19,412 bases of DNA from Halovenus sp. Its GTDB lineage: Archaea > Halobacteriota > Halobacteria > Halobacteriales > Haloarculaceae. The DNA is taken from positions 1 to 19,412 of the forward strand of contig JAQCNR010000442.1 of assembly GCA_028274925.1 (NCBI GenBank). Reading direction: 5' to 3'. Numbering within the stretch: the first letter of the stretch is position 1; each line of letters begins with the position of its first letter. Of the stretch, positions 1-7,177 are shown piece after piece. A program made the position numbers and the translations under genes. Under the pieces are notes generated by a model, which was given only the letters and a program-made list of their open reading frames with translations, was not told the DNA's origin and did not search any database.

Positions 1-539
1 AGTTGCTTCTGACCGCCGCTCAGACTTCCGACCTCCCGGTGTCGCAGGTGGTCACAGCCCGTGAGGTCGATTGCGTTGTCGACGGCTCGGCGGTCATCCT
101 CGGCGACGCTCTCGAAGAAGCCGCGGTGGGGGTAGCGCCCGTGATAGACGAGTTTCTCCACCGTAATGCTCTCCGGAGAGACACTCTCCTGAGAGAGCAG
201 CCCCAGTTTCTGACCTAGCTCTTTGCTCTCGAGAGACTGGATTTCCTGCCCGTCGACACACACGGAGCCAGCGTCGGGTGCAAGCTGGTCGGCGAGGCCC
301 TTCAACAACGTACTCTTACCCGACCCGTTCGGGCCGACCAGTGCCGTCACGGCTCCGGGTGCTGCCCGAATCGACTCGCCGTCGACGACCGGACCGTCGC
401 CACTCGGATACGACAACACGAGGTCGTCTCCCGATACGGTACTGCCACCGCTGCCGCCCCGCTTGGCGTCTGTCGCTCCCGAGTCGGATGGACTGTCGCC
501 GTTTAGCTGTGGGCCAGTCGTCTGTTCGCCAGCCATCAT
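1..539 (-). CDS. Iron/cobalamin-type ABC transporter ATP-binding protein (partial, C-terminus outside window)
   Basis: This is the nucleotide-binding subunit of a FecCDE/BtuCD-type importer, which hydrolyses ATP on the cytoplasmic face to drive uptake of a metal chelate or corrinoid. About 179 codons are visible before the window edge. I see a hydrophilic N-terminal extension of about 40 residues, Walker A GPNGSGKST (about 69-77), a Q-loop Gln in LLSQE (about 117) and the ABC signature LSGGQ (about 173-177). Walker B and the H-loop lie beyond the edge. The start ATG overlaps the permease stop as ATGA, so the two are likely translationally coupled; a second ATG follows immediately. The substrate cannot be read from this subunit, but the DtxR-like operator upstream of the permease favours iron-siderophore or haem. 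No substrate-binding protein gene is visible in the window. Confidence 0.9.
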   Translation of the reverse strand, partial: MMAGEQTTGPQLNGDSPSDSGATDAKRGGSGGSTVSGDDLVLSYPSGDGPVVDGESIRAAPGAVTALVGPNGSGKSTLLKGLADQLAPDAGSVCVDGQEIQSLESKELGQKLGLLSQESVSPESITVEKLVYHGRYPHRGFFESVAEDDRRAVDNAIDLTGCDHLRHREVGSLSGGQKQ

Positions 540-1723
540 ATCTCACCCATATTCTCCTGTTTGCGCATCAGGTAGAGGAAATAGGGGCCGCCGATGAGCC
601 CCGTCACGATGCCGACGGGCATCTGTGCGGCCGACCCGACCAGCAGTTGCAGTCCCAGCCTGGCCCCCACATCAGCCAGCACCAGCAGCGCCGGTCCAGC
701 GAACACACAGCCGATAATCAGCTGCTTGTAATCGCTGCCGACGATGTTGCGGACCATGTGCGGGACGATGAGGCCCACGAAACCGACGATACCGGCGACT
801 GCGATACTCGCCGCGGCCGCGAGCACGGCCACGCCAGACAGCGCGAACCTGACACGTTCGACGTTCATCCCGAGCGAACTCACGGTCTGTTCGCCGAGCA
901 GGAGCACGTTCAACTGACGGGCACTCGCCACTGCCAGACACATCGTCAGGACGGTCCAGGGCAGTGCCATCCGCACCTGCTCCCAGTCCGCGCCGGTCAG
1001 CGAGCCAGTGGTCCAGGCAATTGCCGACTGGACGACCCCGATATCACTCGCGAAGAAGAAGAGGGCGGTCTGGAGGCTGCTGAAGACGGTGCTGACGATG
1101 ACGCCCGCGAGCACCAACCGAATCGGTGAGGTGCCGTTCTGCCACGCAATCGCGTAGACGATGAGAAACGCAACCCCGCCGCCGACGGCCGCGATAAGCG
1201 GCAGAAAGACCGCCAGCCCCGAAAAGACGACGAGCGTCAGCAGAATCATCAGTCCGGCACCCGAGGAGACGCCGAGGATGAACGGACTGGCGAGTTCGTT
1301 GCGCGTCACTGCCTGAAAGATTGCCCCGGAGACGGCGAGATTCATCCCGACGAGCACGGCGACGAGCACTCGCGGGAGGCGGATGTTCCAGATGATGAGG
1401 CTCTCGGTGCTCATCTCGGGCAGTTCCGACTCGACGATGATCGCGTCCCACTGGGTCGGGTTCAGCAGTGCGCTGGTGTCGACGACACCGCCGAGAATGA
1501 AGTTCGCCCACGCGTTGGCGTCGAAGACGACGTCGGGGTTGAAGACGGCCCAGAACGCCTCGGCGAAGGTCATGTCGTAGCTGCCGTACCGGACCTGCAC
1601 GAGTCCCGCTCCGGCAACCACGAGGATGCTGCCGAACATAACCGACAGCAACGAGCGGTCCAGCCACGCGAACCGGCTCTCCGTGGTGGTCGCTCCCTCG
1701 CTCGGTGCGGTCTCTCCGGCCAT
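536..1723 (-). CDS. FecCD-family ABC transporter permease
   Basis: This is the membrane subunit of an iron-siderophore, haem or cobalamin importer. The protein of about 395 residues is hydrophobic throughout, with roughly ten membrane segments. It carries family hallmarks such as the LPRVLVAVLVG stretch, the NELASPFILGVSSGAG segment, GLIVPHMVR and the C-terminal MPVGIVTGLIGGPYFLYLMRK. It is longer than the usual 330-350 residues. The extra length lies in a periplasm-side insert after the first membrane helix (about residues 45-100) and a polar N-terminus. I chose ATG 1723 because GGTGA sits 5 nt before it; an in-frame GTG at 1735 would add four residues. It is followed by the ATPase with an ATGA overlap. 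A DtxR-type inverted repeat lies about 80-95 nt upstream. Confidence 0.92.
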   Translation of the reverse strand: MAGETAPSEGATTTESRFAWLDRSLLSVMFGSILVVAGAGLVQVRYGSYDMTFAEAFWAVFNPDVVFDANAWANFILGGVVDTSALLNPTQWDAIIVESELPEMSTESLIIWNIRLPRVLVAVLVGMNLAVSGAIFQAVTRNELASPFILGVSSGAGLMILLTLVVFSGLAVFLPLIAAVGGGVAFLIVYAIAWQNGTSPIRLVLAGVIVSTVFSSLQTALFFFASDIGVVQSAIAWTTGSLTGADWEQVRMALPWTVLTMCLAVASARQLNVLLLGEQTVSSLGMNVERVRFALSGVAVLAAAASIAVAGIVGFVGLIVPHMVRNIVGSDYKQLIIGCVFAGPALLVLADVGARLGLQLLVGSAAQMPVGIVTGLIGGPYFLYLMRKQENMGEI

Positions 1724-1724
1724 C

Positions 1725-1799
1725 TCAGTCACCACCGGCCCACAGGCCAGTTGCTGCCTTCGCAGACTGTCGTCGCGTAGCGGCTGAGTCTCGCCCCAT
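1725..1799 (-). CDS. Possible 24-codon leader ORF upstream of permease
   Basis: An ATG at 1799 lies just downstream of the DtxR-type box and opens a 24-residue basic reading frame (MGRDSAATRRQ...GLWAGGD). Its TGA ends 2 nt before the permease ATG at 1723. It would be the first start codon of a transcript beginning just after the operator. It may be a translated leader that couples into the permease, or chance. There is no homology evidence. Confidence 0.25.
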   Translation of the reverse strand: MGRDSAATRRQSAKAATGLWAGGD

Positions 1800-1802
1800 G
1801 GT

Positions 1803-1818
1803 TTTAGGCAACCCTAAA
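1803..1818. promoter_or_regulatory. DtxR/IdeR-type metal-regulator operator
   Basis: The inverted repeat TTTAGG-CAAC-CCTAAA has perfect 6-bp arms and matches the TTAGG/CCTAA core of DtxR-family iron boxes. It lies in the 150-bp gap directly upstream of the FecCD permease, where it would overlap the promoter. Haloarchaea encode several DtxR-type regulators (Idr/SirR/TroR). I infer metal-dependent repression of the transporter. Confidence 0.65.
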
Positions 1819-1875
1819 TCAACAAATTGCTTTCGAACTCCAGTCGATACGACAACCAGCAGACAACCCCGAGAC

Positions 1876-2829
1876 TCAGGGCTGCAGCGGTGCGCCACAG
1901 GCCGGACAGAACGGCGCTGGCCTGTCGGCCAGCGGCTCGCCACAGTGCGGGCAGCCCTCGCCGTCTGGAGACGTAATAGCCTCGACGATGTCGGGCGTCG
2001 CGTCGGCGATGGCCCCGGAGTCACCGATGCCGTCGGGCGGGTCGGTCGGAGTCTGCAGCGCGAAGCGAACGCGCTCGGCCACGAAGGGGTCGTCACCACT
2101 GCAGGCCTCGAGCGCGTCGGCGTACTCGTCGCCAGTCCCGATGAGACCGAGCGCTTCCGCGGCCCGTCCGCGAACGTGCGAGCAGTCGTCGTCGAGTCGG
2201 TCGGCGATGGCGTCGGTGACGGACTGACAGTGTCCGGGATGCTCGGCCGCAACGGCGACCAGCGCCGTCGTCAGGTGATATCGGACGGGTGTCTCGTCGT
2301 CCGTGAGATGGTCGGCGAGGTCCGCGGTGAGCACCCGCACCGACCGCGGGTCGGCCAGCGCGATTCGAGCGAGCGCGCCGGCGACGTGGTGGCGGGTTTC
2401 GGCCCGGTCCAGCGAGAGGGCGTTCAGCAGTCGTGCCAGCACCGTCGTCGTCTCGATGGCCTCCGCGTCGGCGAGTGCAACGTGGCCGATGGCTTCGGCG
2501 GCCCGGCCGCGGACGAAGTAGAAGTCGTCGTCGAGTCGCTCGCGGAGTGGGGCTGCGAGTGGGACGACGGCCTCAGGGTCGGCCGCCGCCCCGTTAGCGA
2601 GAGCCTTGGCCGCGGTCAGCCGCACGGCCCGGTCCTCGGCAGCCAGTACCGCCCCGATGGCGGGGCCAGCGGCTGCGAAATCGACAGCCTCGGCGCTTCG
2701 CAGGCGGTCGGAACAGGCCTTCAGCGTCTCGGAATCAGCCGCCCGAAGTCGGTCGGCGAGGTCTGCCATCTGCACTGCCCCTGTGATGGCGCCATCGAAC
2801 TCACTCACGAGGTCAGTCTCGTCGCTCAC
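1876..2829 (-). CDS. HEAT-repeat protein with C-terminal zinc ribbon
   Basis: The protein has about 317 residues. It is largely alpha-helical Ala/Asp-rich repeats of the HEAT/PBS-lyase type: successive blocks such as VRLTAAKALANGA, VRGRAAEAIGHVA, TRHHVAGALARIA, VRYHLTTALVAVA and VRGRAAEALGLIG, spaced about 35-40 residues apart. These folds are protein-interaction scaffolds. The last 25 residues form a zinc ribbon, CPHCGEPLADRPAPFCPACG, with two CxxC pairs. The start is GTG; no good ATG lies near it. It probably acts as a cytoplasmic adaptor. No enzymatic function can be assigned, and the partner is unknown. Confidence 0.85.
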   Translation of the reverse strand: MSDETDLVSEFDGAITGAVQMADLADRLRAADSETLKACSDRLRSAEAVDFAAAGPAIGAVLAAEDRAVRLTAAKALANGAAADPEAVVPLAAPLRERLDDDFYFVRGRAAEAIGHVALADAEAIETTTVLARLLNALSLDRAETRHHVAGALARIALADPRSVRVLTADLADHLTDDETPVRYHLTTALVAVAAEHPGHCQSVTDAIADRLDDDCSHVRGRAAEALGLIGTGDEYADALEACSGDDPFVAERVRFALQTPTDPPDGIGDSGAIADATPDIVEAITSPDGEGCPHCGEPLADRPAPFCPACGAPLQP

Positions 2830-2889
2830 AGCGGAGTCACTCGCTCTCGGAAAATGAAACTGCCGCCTTCGGCCCGCCGGTGCAGTCGC

Positions 2890-3606
2890 TCAGTACTCGA
2901 AGGTTTCGTCGCCGTCGAGCACGACAGCTTCGGTGCCCGGCGCGTTGCCGTTGACAGCCCGGACGAAATCGTCGGTGTCGATTTCGATTGGCGGGAACGA
3001 GTCGTAGTGCATCGGCAGCGCGTACTCGACGTCGAGGAAGTCAGCGGCGATTGCGGCCTGCAGCGGCCCCATGGTGAAGTGGTCACCGGCAGGCAGTGCC
3101 GCCACGTCCGGTTCGAGGTATGGTCCGATGACGTCTTTCATCTCGGACATCAGCGCCGTATCGCCGGCGTGATAGAAGGTCTCTGATTCTTCGTCGGCGA
3201 CTTTCGTCGGGTTCGTATCTGAGATGACGAACCCAGCGGGCATCCCGCCGCTGTTCTCGTAGCCGGTGTCGAGGCCGTTCGTGTGGTCGGCCCGAACCAT
3301 CGTCACGAAGGCGTCGCCGAGTTCGATGGTGCCGCCCATGTTGAAGCCGATGGTGTTGTCCTCGTCGATGCCGTACTCGTCGGCCACGTAGCCAGCCAAC
3401 TCTGGCGTCGTCGCTACCGTGGCGTCCCCGAACTCGCCGACGTGTGCGATGTGGTCGGCGTGTCCGTGCGTCAGGAGGACGTGGTCAGGGTCGAGGTCCG
3501 ACGGCGAGGTATCAGTCTTCGGGTTGTCGAAAAACGGGTCGATAAGCAGCGATGTGTCCCCAAGTTCGACGCTCCATGTCGAGTGACCGTACCAAGTGAG
3601 TTCCAT
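2890..3606 (-). CDS. UPF0173 family metal-dependent hydrolase (metallo-beta-lactamase fold)
   Basis: The 238-residue protein is the usual length for UPF0173. It begins MELTWYGHSTWSVE and has the metal-binding motif HGHADH (His47, His49, Asp51, His52), an AGDTALM strand in the second half and a conserved MHYDSFPP segment near the end. It is a beta-lactamase-fold hydrolase binding two metal ions, with substrate unknown for the whole family. A TATA-like TATAAG about 30 nt upstream suggests its own promoter and a very short leader, divergent from the protease gene. Confidence 0.92.
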   Translation of the reverse strand: MELTWYGHSTWSVELGDTSLLIDPFFDNPKTDTSPSDLDPDHVLLTHGHADHIAHVGEFGDATVATTPELAGYVADEYGIDEDNTIGFNMGGTIELGDAFVTMVRADHTNGLDTGYENSGGMPAGFVISDTNPTKVADEESETFYHAGDTALMSEMKDVIGPYLEPDVAALPAGDHFTMGPLQAAIAADFLDVEYALPMHYDSFPPIEIDTDDFVRAVNGNAPGTEAVVLDGDETFEY

Positions 3607-3633
3607 TGCATATCGTATGTCGATTACCAGATA

Positions 3634-3640
3634 CTTATAT
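3634..3640 (-). promoter_or_regulatory. TATA box for UPF0173 gene
   Basis: ATATAAG on the minus strand is centred about 31 nt before the ATG at 3606, consistent with a leaderless or nearly leaderless archaeal promoter. Confidence 0.6.
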
Positions 3641-3707
3641 GTAGGCCAACCGGCGAACCTGTGCTGTTCAGGTTCGGTCTTGTCAGCGTCGCCCCAGCCA
3701 CCGGGCC

Positions 3708-3714
3708 TTTATTT
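3708..3714 (+). promoter_or_regulatory. TATA box for HtrA-like gene
   Basis: TTTATTT is centred 26 nt before ATG 3737. This is the usual spacing for a leaderless haloarchaeal transcript and decides the start codon. Confidence 0.65.
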
Positions 3715-3736
3715 CCGTCCCGGCCAAATCACGGGT

Positions 3737-4861
3737 ATGCCCGACAAGCCCCACTCACGACGTGCGTTTCTGACGGCGTCCGGGTTCGCCCTCTCCTCGC
3801 TGCTGGCTGGCTGTACATTGAATCCACCACAGGCCAGCCCTGTCGAGGAGGGGTCTGGCTTTCCCGAGGACCCGGTCGCCCCCGAGACGCGCGAGCAGTC
3901 CCCGGCAAATTCACGGCTCGGCGAAGTGTATCAGGAGACCATCGACTCCGTGGCGGCCGTCCAGGCCGCAAGCACTGACGGGGCCTCTGGCGGCACAGCC
4001 TGGGTCTACGACGACTCCTATCTCGTCACGAACAACCACGTCGTTCGTGGCGCAACCGACTATTACCTGCGGTTTCGCGAGTCTGGCTGGCTAGAAGCTG
4101 AGCTGGTCGGCTCGGATGTTCACAGCGACCTCGCCGTGCTGGAAGCGAGTACGCTCCCCGATTCGGCAACAGCGCTGGACCTTGCTGACCGGTCCTACCC
4201 GGTCGGCACGCAGGTCGCAGCGCTGGGCAACCCCTTCGGACTCTCTGGGTCGTTCACGACGGGAATCATCAGCGGACGGAACCGAACCATCGCCATTCCA
4301 AACAGTCCGTTCTCGACGCCTGACGGCATCCAGACAGACGCTGCGGTCAACCCCGGCAACAGCGGCGGGCCGCTGATTACGCTGGATGGCGTGGTCGTCG
4401 GCGTCGTCAACGCCACGCAGGGCGACAACGTTGGGTTCGCCATCTCGGCGGCGTTGACTGAGCGAGTGATTCCAGCCCTCATCGAGACAGGCAGCTACGA
4501 CCACTCCTATTTGGGCATCGGCCTGTCGGATGTCTCGCCGGCCGTCATCGAAGCCAACGACTTCGGCAACTACACGTTCGGCGTCTACGTGAACCAGGTG
4601 CTTCCCAGTGGGCCAAGCAACGGGAAATTGCGGGGTTCACAGACGACAACCACAGTCCGTGGGCGAGAGGTTGGCGTCGGTGGTGACCTTATCGTCCGGA
4701 TGGGTGAGTGGACGATTCAGAACCGCGAGCGACTGGCAGCATATCTGGCCCTGGAGACGACACCCGGCGATACCATCGATATCGAGGTTATCCGCGGCGG
4801 CGAACCCAAGACTGTCACCGTGACACTCGGAACACGTCCGCCGATCAACGGACAGGGGTAG
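3737..4861 (+). CDS. HtrA/DegP-like trypsin-family serine protease, Tat lipoprotein
   Basis: The protein has 374 residues from the leaderless ATG. A Tat motif SRRAFL (7-12) is followed by a lipobox LAGC with Cys26, so it is predicted to be exported folded and lipid-anchored on the outer face of the membrane. The protease domain carries the complete triad: His101 in TNNHVV, Asp131 in HSDLAVL and Ser209 in GNSGGP. A single PDZ-like domain occupies about residues 265-370 (IVRMGEWTIQNRERLAAYLA...GDTIDIEVIRGG). HtrA proteases degrade or chaperone misfolded envelope proteins. The reading frame is open upstream to 3596, but those codons precede the TATA box and are rejected. Its stop lies 2 nt from the stop of the convergent kinase-like gene. 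Confidence 0.93.
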   Translation: MPDKPHSRRAFLTASGFALSSLLAGCTLNPPQASPVEEGSGFPEDPVAPETREQSPANSRLGEVYQETIDSVAAVQAASTDGASGGTAWVYDDSYLVTNNHVVRGATDYYLRFRESGWLEAELVGSDVHSDLAVLEASTLPDSATALDLADRSYPVGTQVAALGNPFGLSGSFTTGIISGRNRTIAIPNSPFSTPDGIQTDAAVNPGNSGGPLITLDGVVVGVVNATQGDNVGFAISAALTERVIPALIETGSYDHSYLGIGLSDVSPAVIEANDFGNYTFGVYVNQVLPSGPSNGKLRGSQTTTTVRGREVGVGGDLIVRMGEWTIQNRERLAAYLALETTPGDTIDIEVIRGGEPKTVTVTLGTRPPINGQG

Positions 4862-4863
4862 AC

Positions 4864-6276
4864 TCAGTTCAGTTCTGGGTCCAGCCGCGGCAGTTCGACG
4901 CTGACCGTGGTCTGGTTGTTCTGTTCTGTCGCCGACAGTTGGCCGCCGAGTTCGCTCGCCAGAATTTCGGCGTGCGCGAGATTCATCCGACTGCTGTGCA
5001 GCAGTGCCGCCGATTCGTCCCGCTGGAGGAATCCACGCTCACCCTCGGTTAGTTCCTCACGCTCGCTGGTGACGGAGATGACAATCCGGCGTTCGACCGC
5101 AACGTCGACCTCAACGACAGGTGTTGCGCTGTCGACGTTCTCGATGGCGTGGTCGACGAGTTGTTCGACGATTCGCCGTGCGATATCTGGCACCGGCACA
5201 GGCGGAATTTCGGCAGTTAGTTCGACCGACGCTCCGTCGTGTTGTTCGCCAACCCGGTCGTCAACGCCTGCAAGGAGTGCGTCGAGTGCGACCGGTGCGG
5301 GCGACTCGACGCGACGAAGGTCACTGTTGATCCGCTCGGCCTGGTCGCTGAGCTGAATAAGTTCCTCGGTTGCGTCGATCAGTCGGCCCGAGAACGCTGG
5401 CTGGTCGCTCGCCTCGTCGTCGACTACCTCCTCGCCCACCGCATAGATCACGTTCAGTTTGTTCCGCAGCGTGTGTCGCATAATTCGGTGGAGGACGCCG
5501 AGGTGCTGTTCGCGCTGTTTCAGTTCGGTAATGTCGATTGCGGAGACGATAATCGAACTCACCTCGCCGCCCTCGGTGAGCGGGTGGGCATACAGTTCCA
5601 CCTCGACGAGTGAGCCATCCCGCCCCTGATGGGTCGTCTCTAACCCGACGATACGCTCGCCGTCGAGCACTCGCTGCATGAACGTCTCCCGTGGCTCAGC
5701 GTCAGTGAACAGCGGATACTGCTCGCCGGTCACGGTTGCGCTCTCCCAGCCAAACGTTGTGGACGCCGCACGGTTCCAGCGCTCGATGGTTCCGTCGGCG
5801 CCGAGCAGCATCATCGGAACCGGTGAAGCCTCGAACAGCGCCTCCAGTCGGGCAATCGTTGCCCGGAGCGTCTGTTCGCGCTCGATCTGTTCGGTAATCT
5901 CCCGACACTGACAGAACAGAAAGGAGTCGCCGCCATCGTAAATTCGCTCGACGGTAATTTCTACCGGTCGCCGTTCGCCGGCCAGCGTCTCGATTCTGAT
6001 CGGTGCGCCGTCTGCGAACCGGTCGAGGCGTCCATCGGTCGTCTCTTCGAGCAGCCCCAGAAACGCCTCACGGTCGGTCGCCGGACAACACTTCTGCCAC
6101 TGAGACCCGACAAGCGCCTCTGTCCGGCAATCGAACAGCTCTCCGGCTGCGTCGTTGACCGCTGTTATCTGGTGGGTCTCATCGACGAGCAACACCGGGT
6201 CGGGAATACTCTCGAGAATCGTCTCCAGCGGCACATAGGCGGTTGCAGTTTCGCCCCCTGTGTGCCGGTCTTCCAT
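4864..6276 (-). CDS. PAS-PAS histidine-kinase-like protein with degenerate ATPase domain
   Basis: The 470-residue soluble protein has no membrane segment. PAS domain 1 spans about 16-130 (ILESIPDPVLLVDETHQITAVN) and PAS domain 2 about 141-250 (LEALFEASPVPMMLLGADGTIERWN). A dimerisation/phosphoacceptor helix HRIMRHTLRNKLNV puts the likely His at 268. The C-terminal region (about 330-465) aligns in order with a HATPase domain, but the N-box reads LVDHAIEN with no central Asn, a DxGxG box is absent (VTSEREELTEGERG) and the GLGL box is replaced by SSRMNLAHAEIL. ATP binding is therefore doubtful. It may be a pseudokinase or phosphotransfer/sensor protein, a common lineage-specific class in haloarchaea. 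No response regulator is adjacent. The ATG at 6276 has a TTAAGT stretch about 28 nt upstream. Confidence 0.88.
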   Translation of the reverse strand: MEDRHTGGETATAYVPLETILESIPDPVLLVDETHQITAVNDAAGELFDCRTEALVGSQWQKCCPATDREAFLGLLEETTDGRLDRFADGAPIRIETLAGERRPVEITVERIYDGGDSFLFCQCREITEQIEREQTLRATIARLEALFEASPVPMMLLGADGTIERWNRAASTTFGWESATVTGEQYPLFTDAEPRETFMQRVLDGERIVGLETTHQGRDGSLVEVELYAHPLTEGGEVSSIIVSAIDITELKQREQHLGVLHRIMRHTLRNKLNVIYAVGEEVVDDEASDQPAFSGRLIDATEELIQLSDQAERINSDLRRVESPAPVALDALLAGVDDRVGEQHDGASVELTAEIPPVPVPDIARRIVEQLVDHAIENVDSATPVVEVDVAVERRIVISVTSEREELTEGERGFLQRDESAALLHSSRMNLAHAEILASELGGQLSATEQNNQTTVSVELPRLDPELN

Positions 6277-6415
6277 CGCTAGGCACTCTCTGTGCGTCGT
6301 ACTTAACTCATTCCTGCGAATATCAAAACAGATATCGAACGACTCCGGCTCTGTTGCGTCTGAAACCTGCGGTTACCGGGGTCTGTTGTGGCGATAATCA
6401 GAAAGTAACTCGGCG

Positions 6416-7177
6416 TTAGATGTCGCTCTCGAAGTCGTCGAGGCCGTAGGTTGGCTCGGCACCGCGGCGGTCGAGCGTCTCGTTGGCCAGCAGCCAGTAG
6501 ACGACCGACAGCGCTTTTCGACCCTTGTTGTTCGTTGGCACGACCAGGTCGACGTTGCTGGTCGTGTTGTTGGAGTCGCACATTGCGATGACGGGAATGC
6601 CAACAGTGATCGCCTCTTTGACGGCCTGTGAGTCACCAATCGGGTCAGTGACGACGATGACATCTGGCTCGATGTAGCCTTCGTATTTGGGGTTCGTCAG
6701 CGTGCCCGGGATGAATCGGCCCGTCCGGGCGCGTGCGCCAACAGCGTCGGCGAATTTCTCTGCGGGGAAGCGACCGTACTGTCGCGACGAGGCGACGAGA
6801 ATCTGCTCTGGCTCGTAGTTGGAGAGGAAGTCCGCCGCCGTTCGGATGCGGCTGTCGGTCATCGACACGTCCAGCACGTACAGGCCGTCCGTGCGGACGC
6901 GGTGGATGAACCGCTGCATGTCGTTGGTGTTCTGCTGGGTTCCGATGTGGACACCAGCGCCGAGGTAATCCTCGACAGAGATCAGCAGGTCGGCCTCCTC
7001 GTCGGACATGACGTCCTCGTCGAGTTCGGGACCGTCTGTTTCTGCCTCGGCCTCCTCGACCTCAGCGGGCTGTTCGTGCTCGGCTGTCTCGGCGTCCTCG
7101 TCGGCTGTGACCGTGTCGTCGGCAGGGTCGACATCCGACTCGGTTGCGTCGAGACCTTCGTTATCGTTTCCGCTCAT
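6416..7177 (-). CDS. rpsB: 30S ribosomal protein S2 (uS2)
   Basis: The 253-residue archaeal uS2 sits on the back of the small-subunit head-body junction. The core begins near LLISVEDYLGAGVHIGTQ and includes GLYVLDVSMTDSRI, GRFIPGTLTNP, PDVIVVTDPIGDSQAVKEA and IPVIAMCDSNN, all conserved. A highly acidic N-terminal extension of about 60 residues precedes the core, typical of haloarchaeal S2. The start ATG overlaps the enolase TGA as ATGA. It is the last gene of the ribosomal/RNA-polymerase cluster; 139 nt separate its stop from the start of the unrelated kinase-like gene. Confidence 0.97.
   Translation of the reverse strand: MSGNDNEGLDATESDVDPADDTVTADEDAETAEHEQPAEVEEAEAETDGPELDEDVMSDEEADLLISVEDYLGAGVHIGTQQNTNDMQRFIHRVRTDGLYVLDVSMTDSRIRTAADFLSNYEPEQILVASSRQYGRFPAEKFADAVGARARTGRFIPGTLTNPKYEGYIEPDVIVVTDPIGDSQAVKEAITVGIPVIAMCDSNNTTSNVDLVVPTNNKGRKALSVVYWLLANETLDRRGAEPTYGLDDFESDI

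Noticed and set aside
1705..3186. Open frame of 493 codons on the plus strand opposite the HEAT gene
   Set aside because: It spans an intergenic region and two genes in antisense, with low-complexity Arg/Val/Gly content; it is a codon-bias shadow.
3596..3736. N-terminal extension of the HtrA-like protease by 47 codons
   Set aside because: It lies upstream of the TATA box, overlaps the divergent promoter, and would bury the Tat signal peptide.
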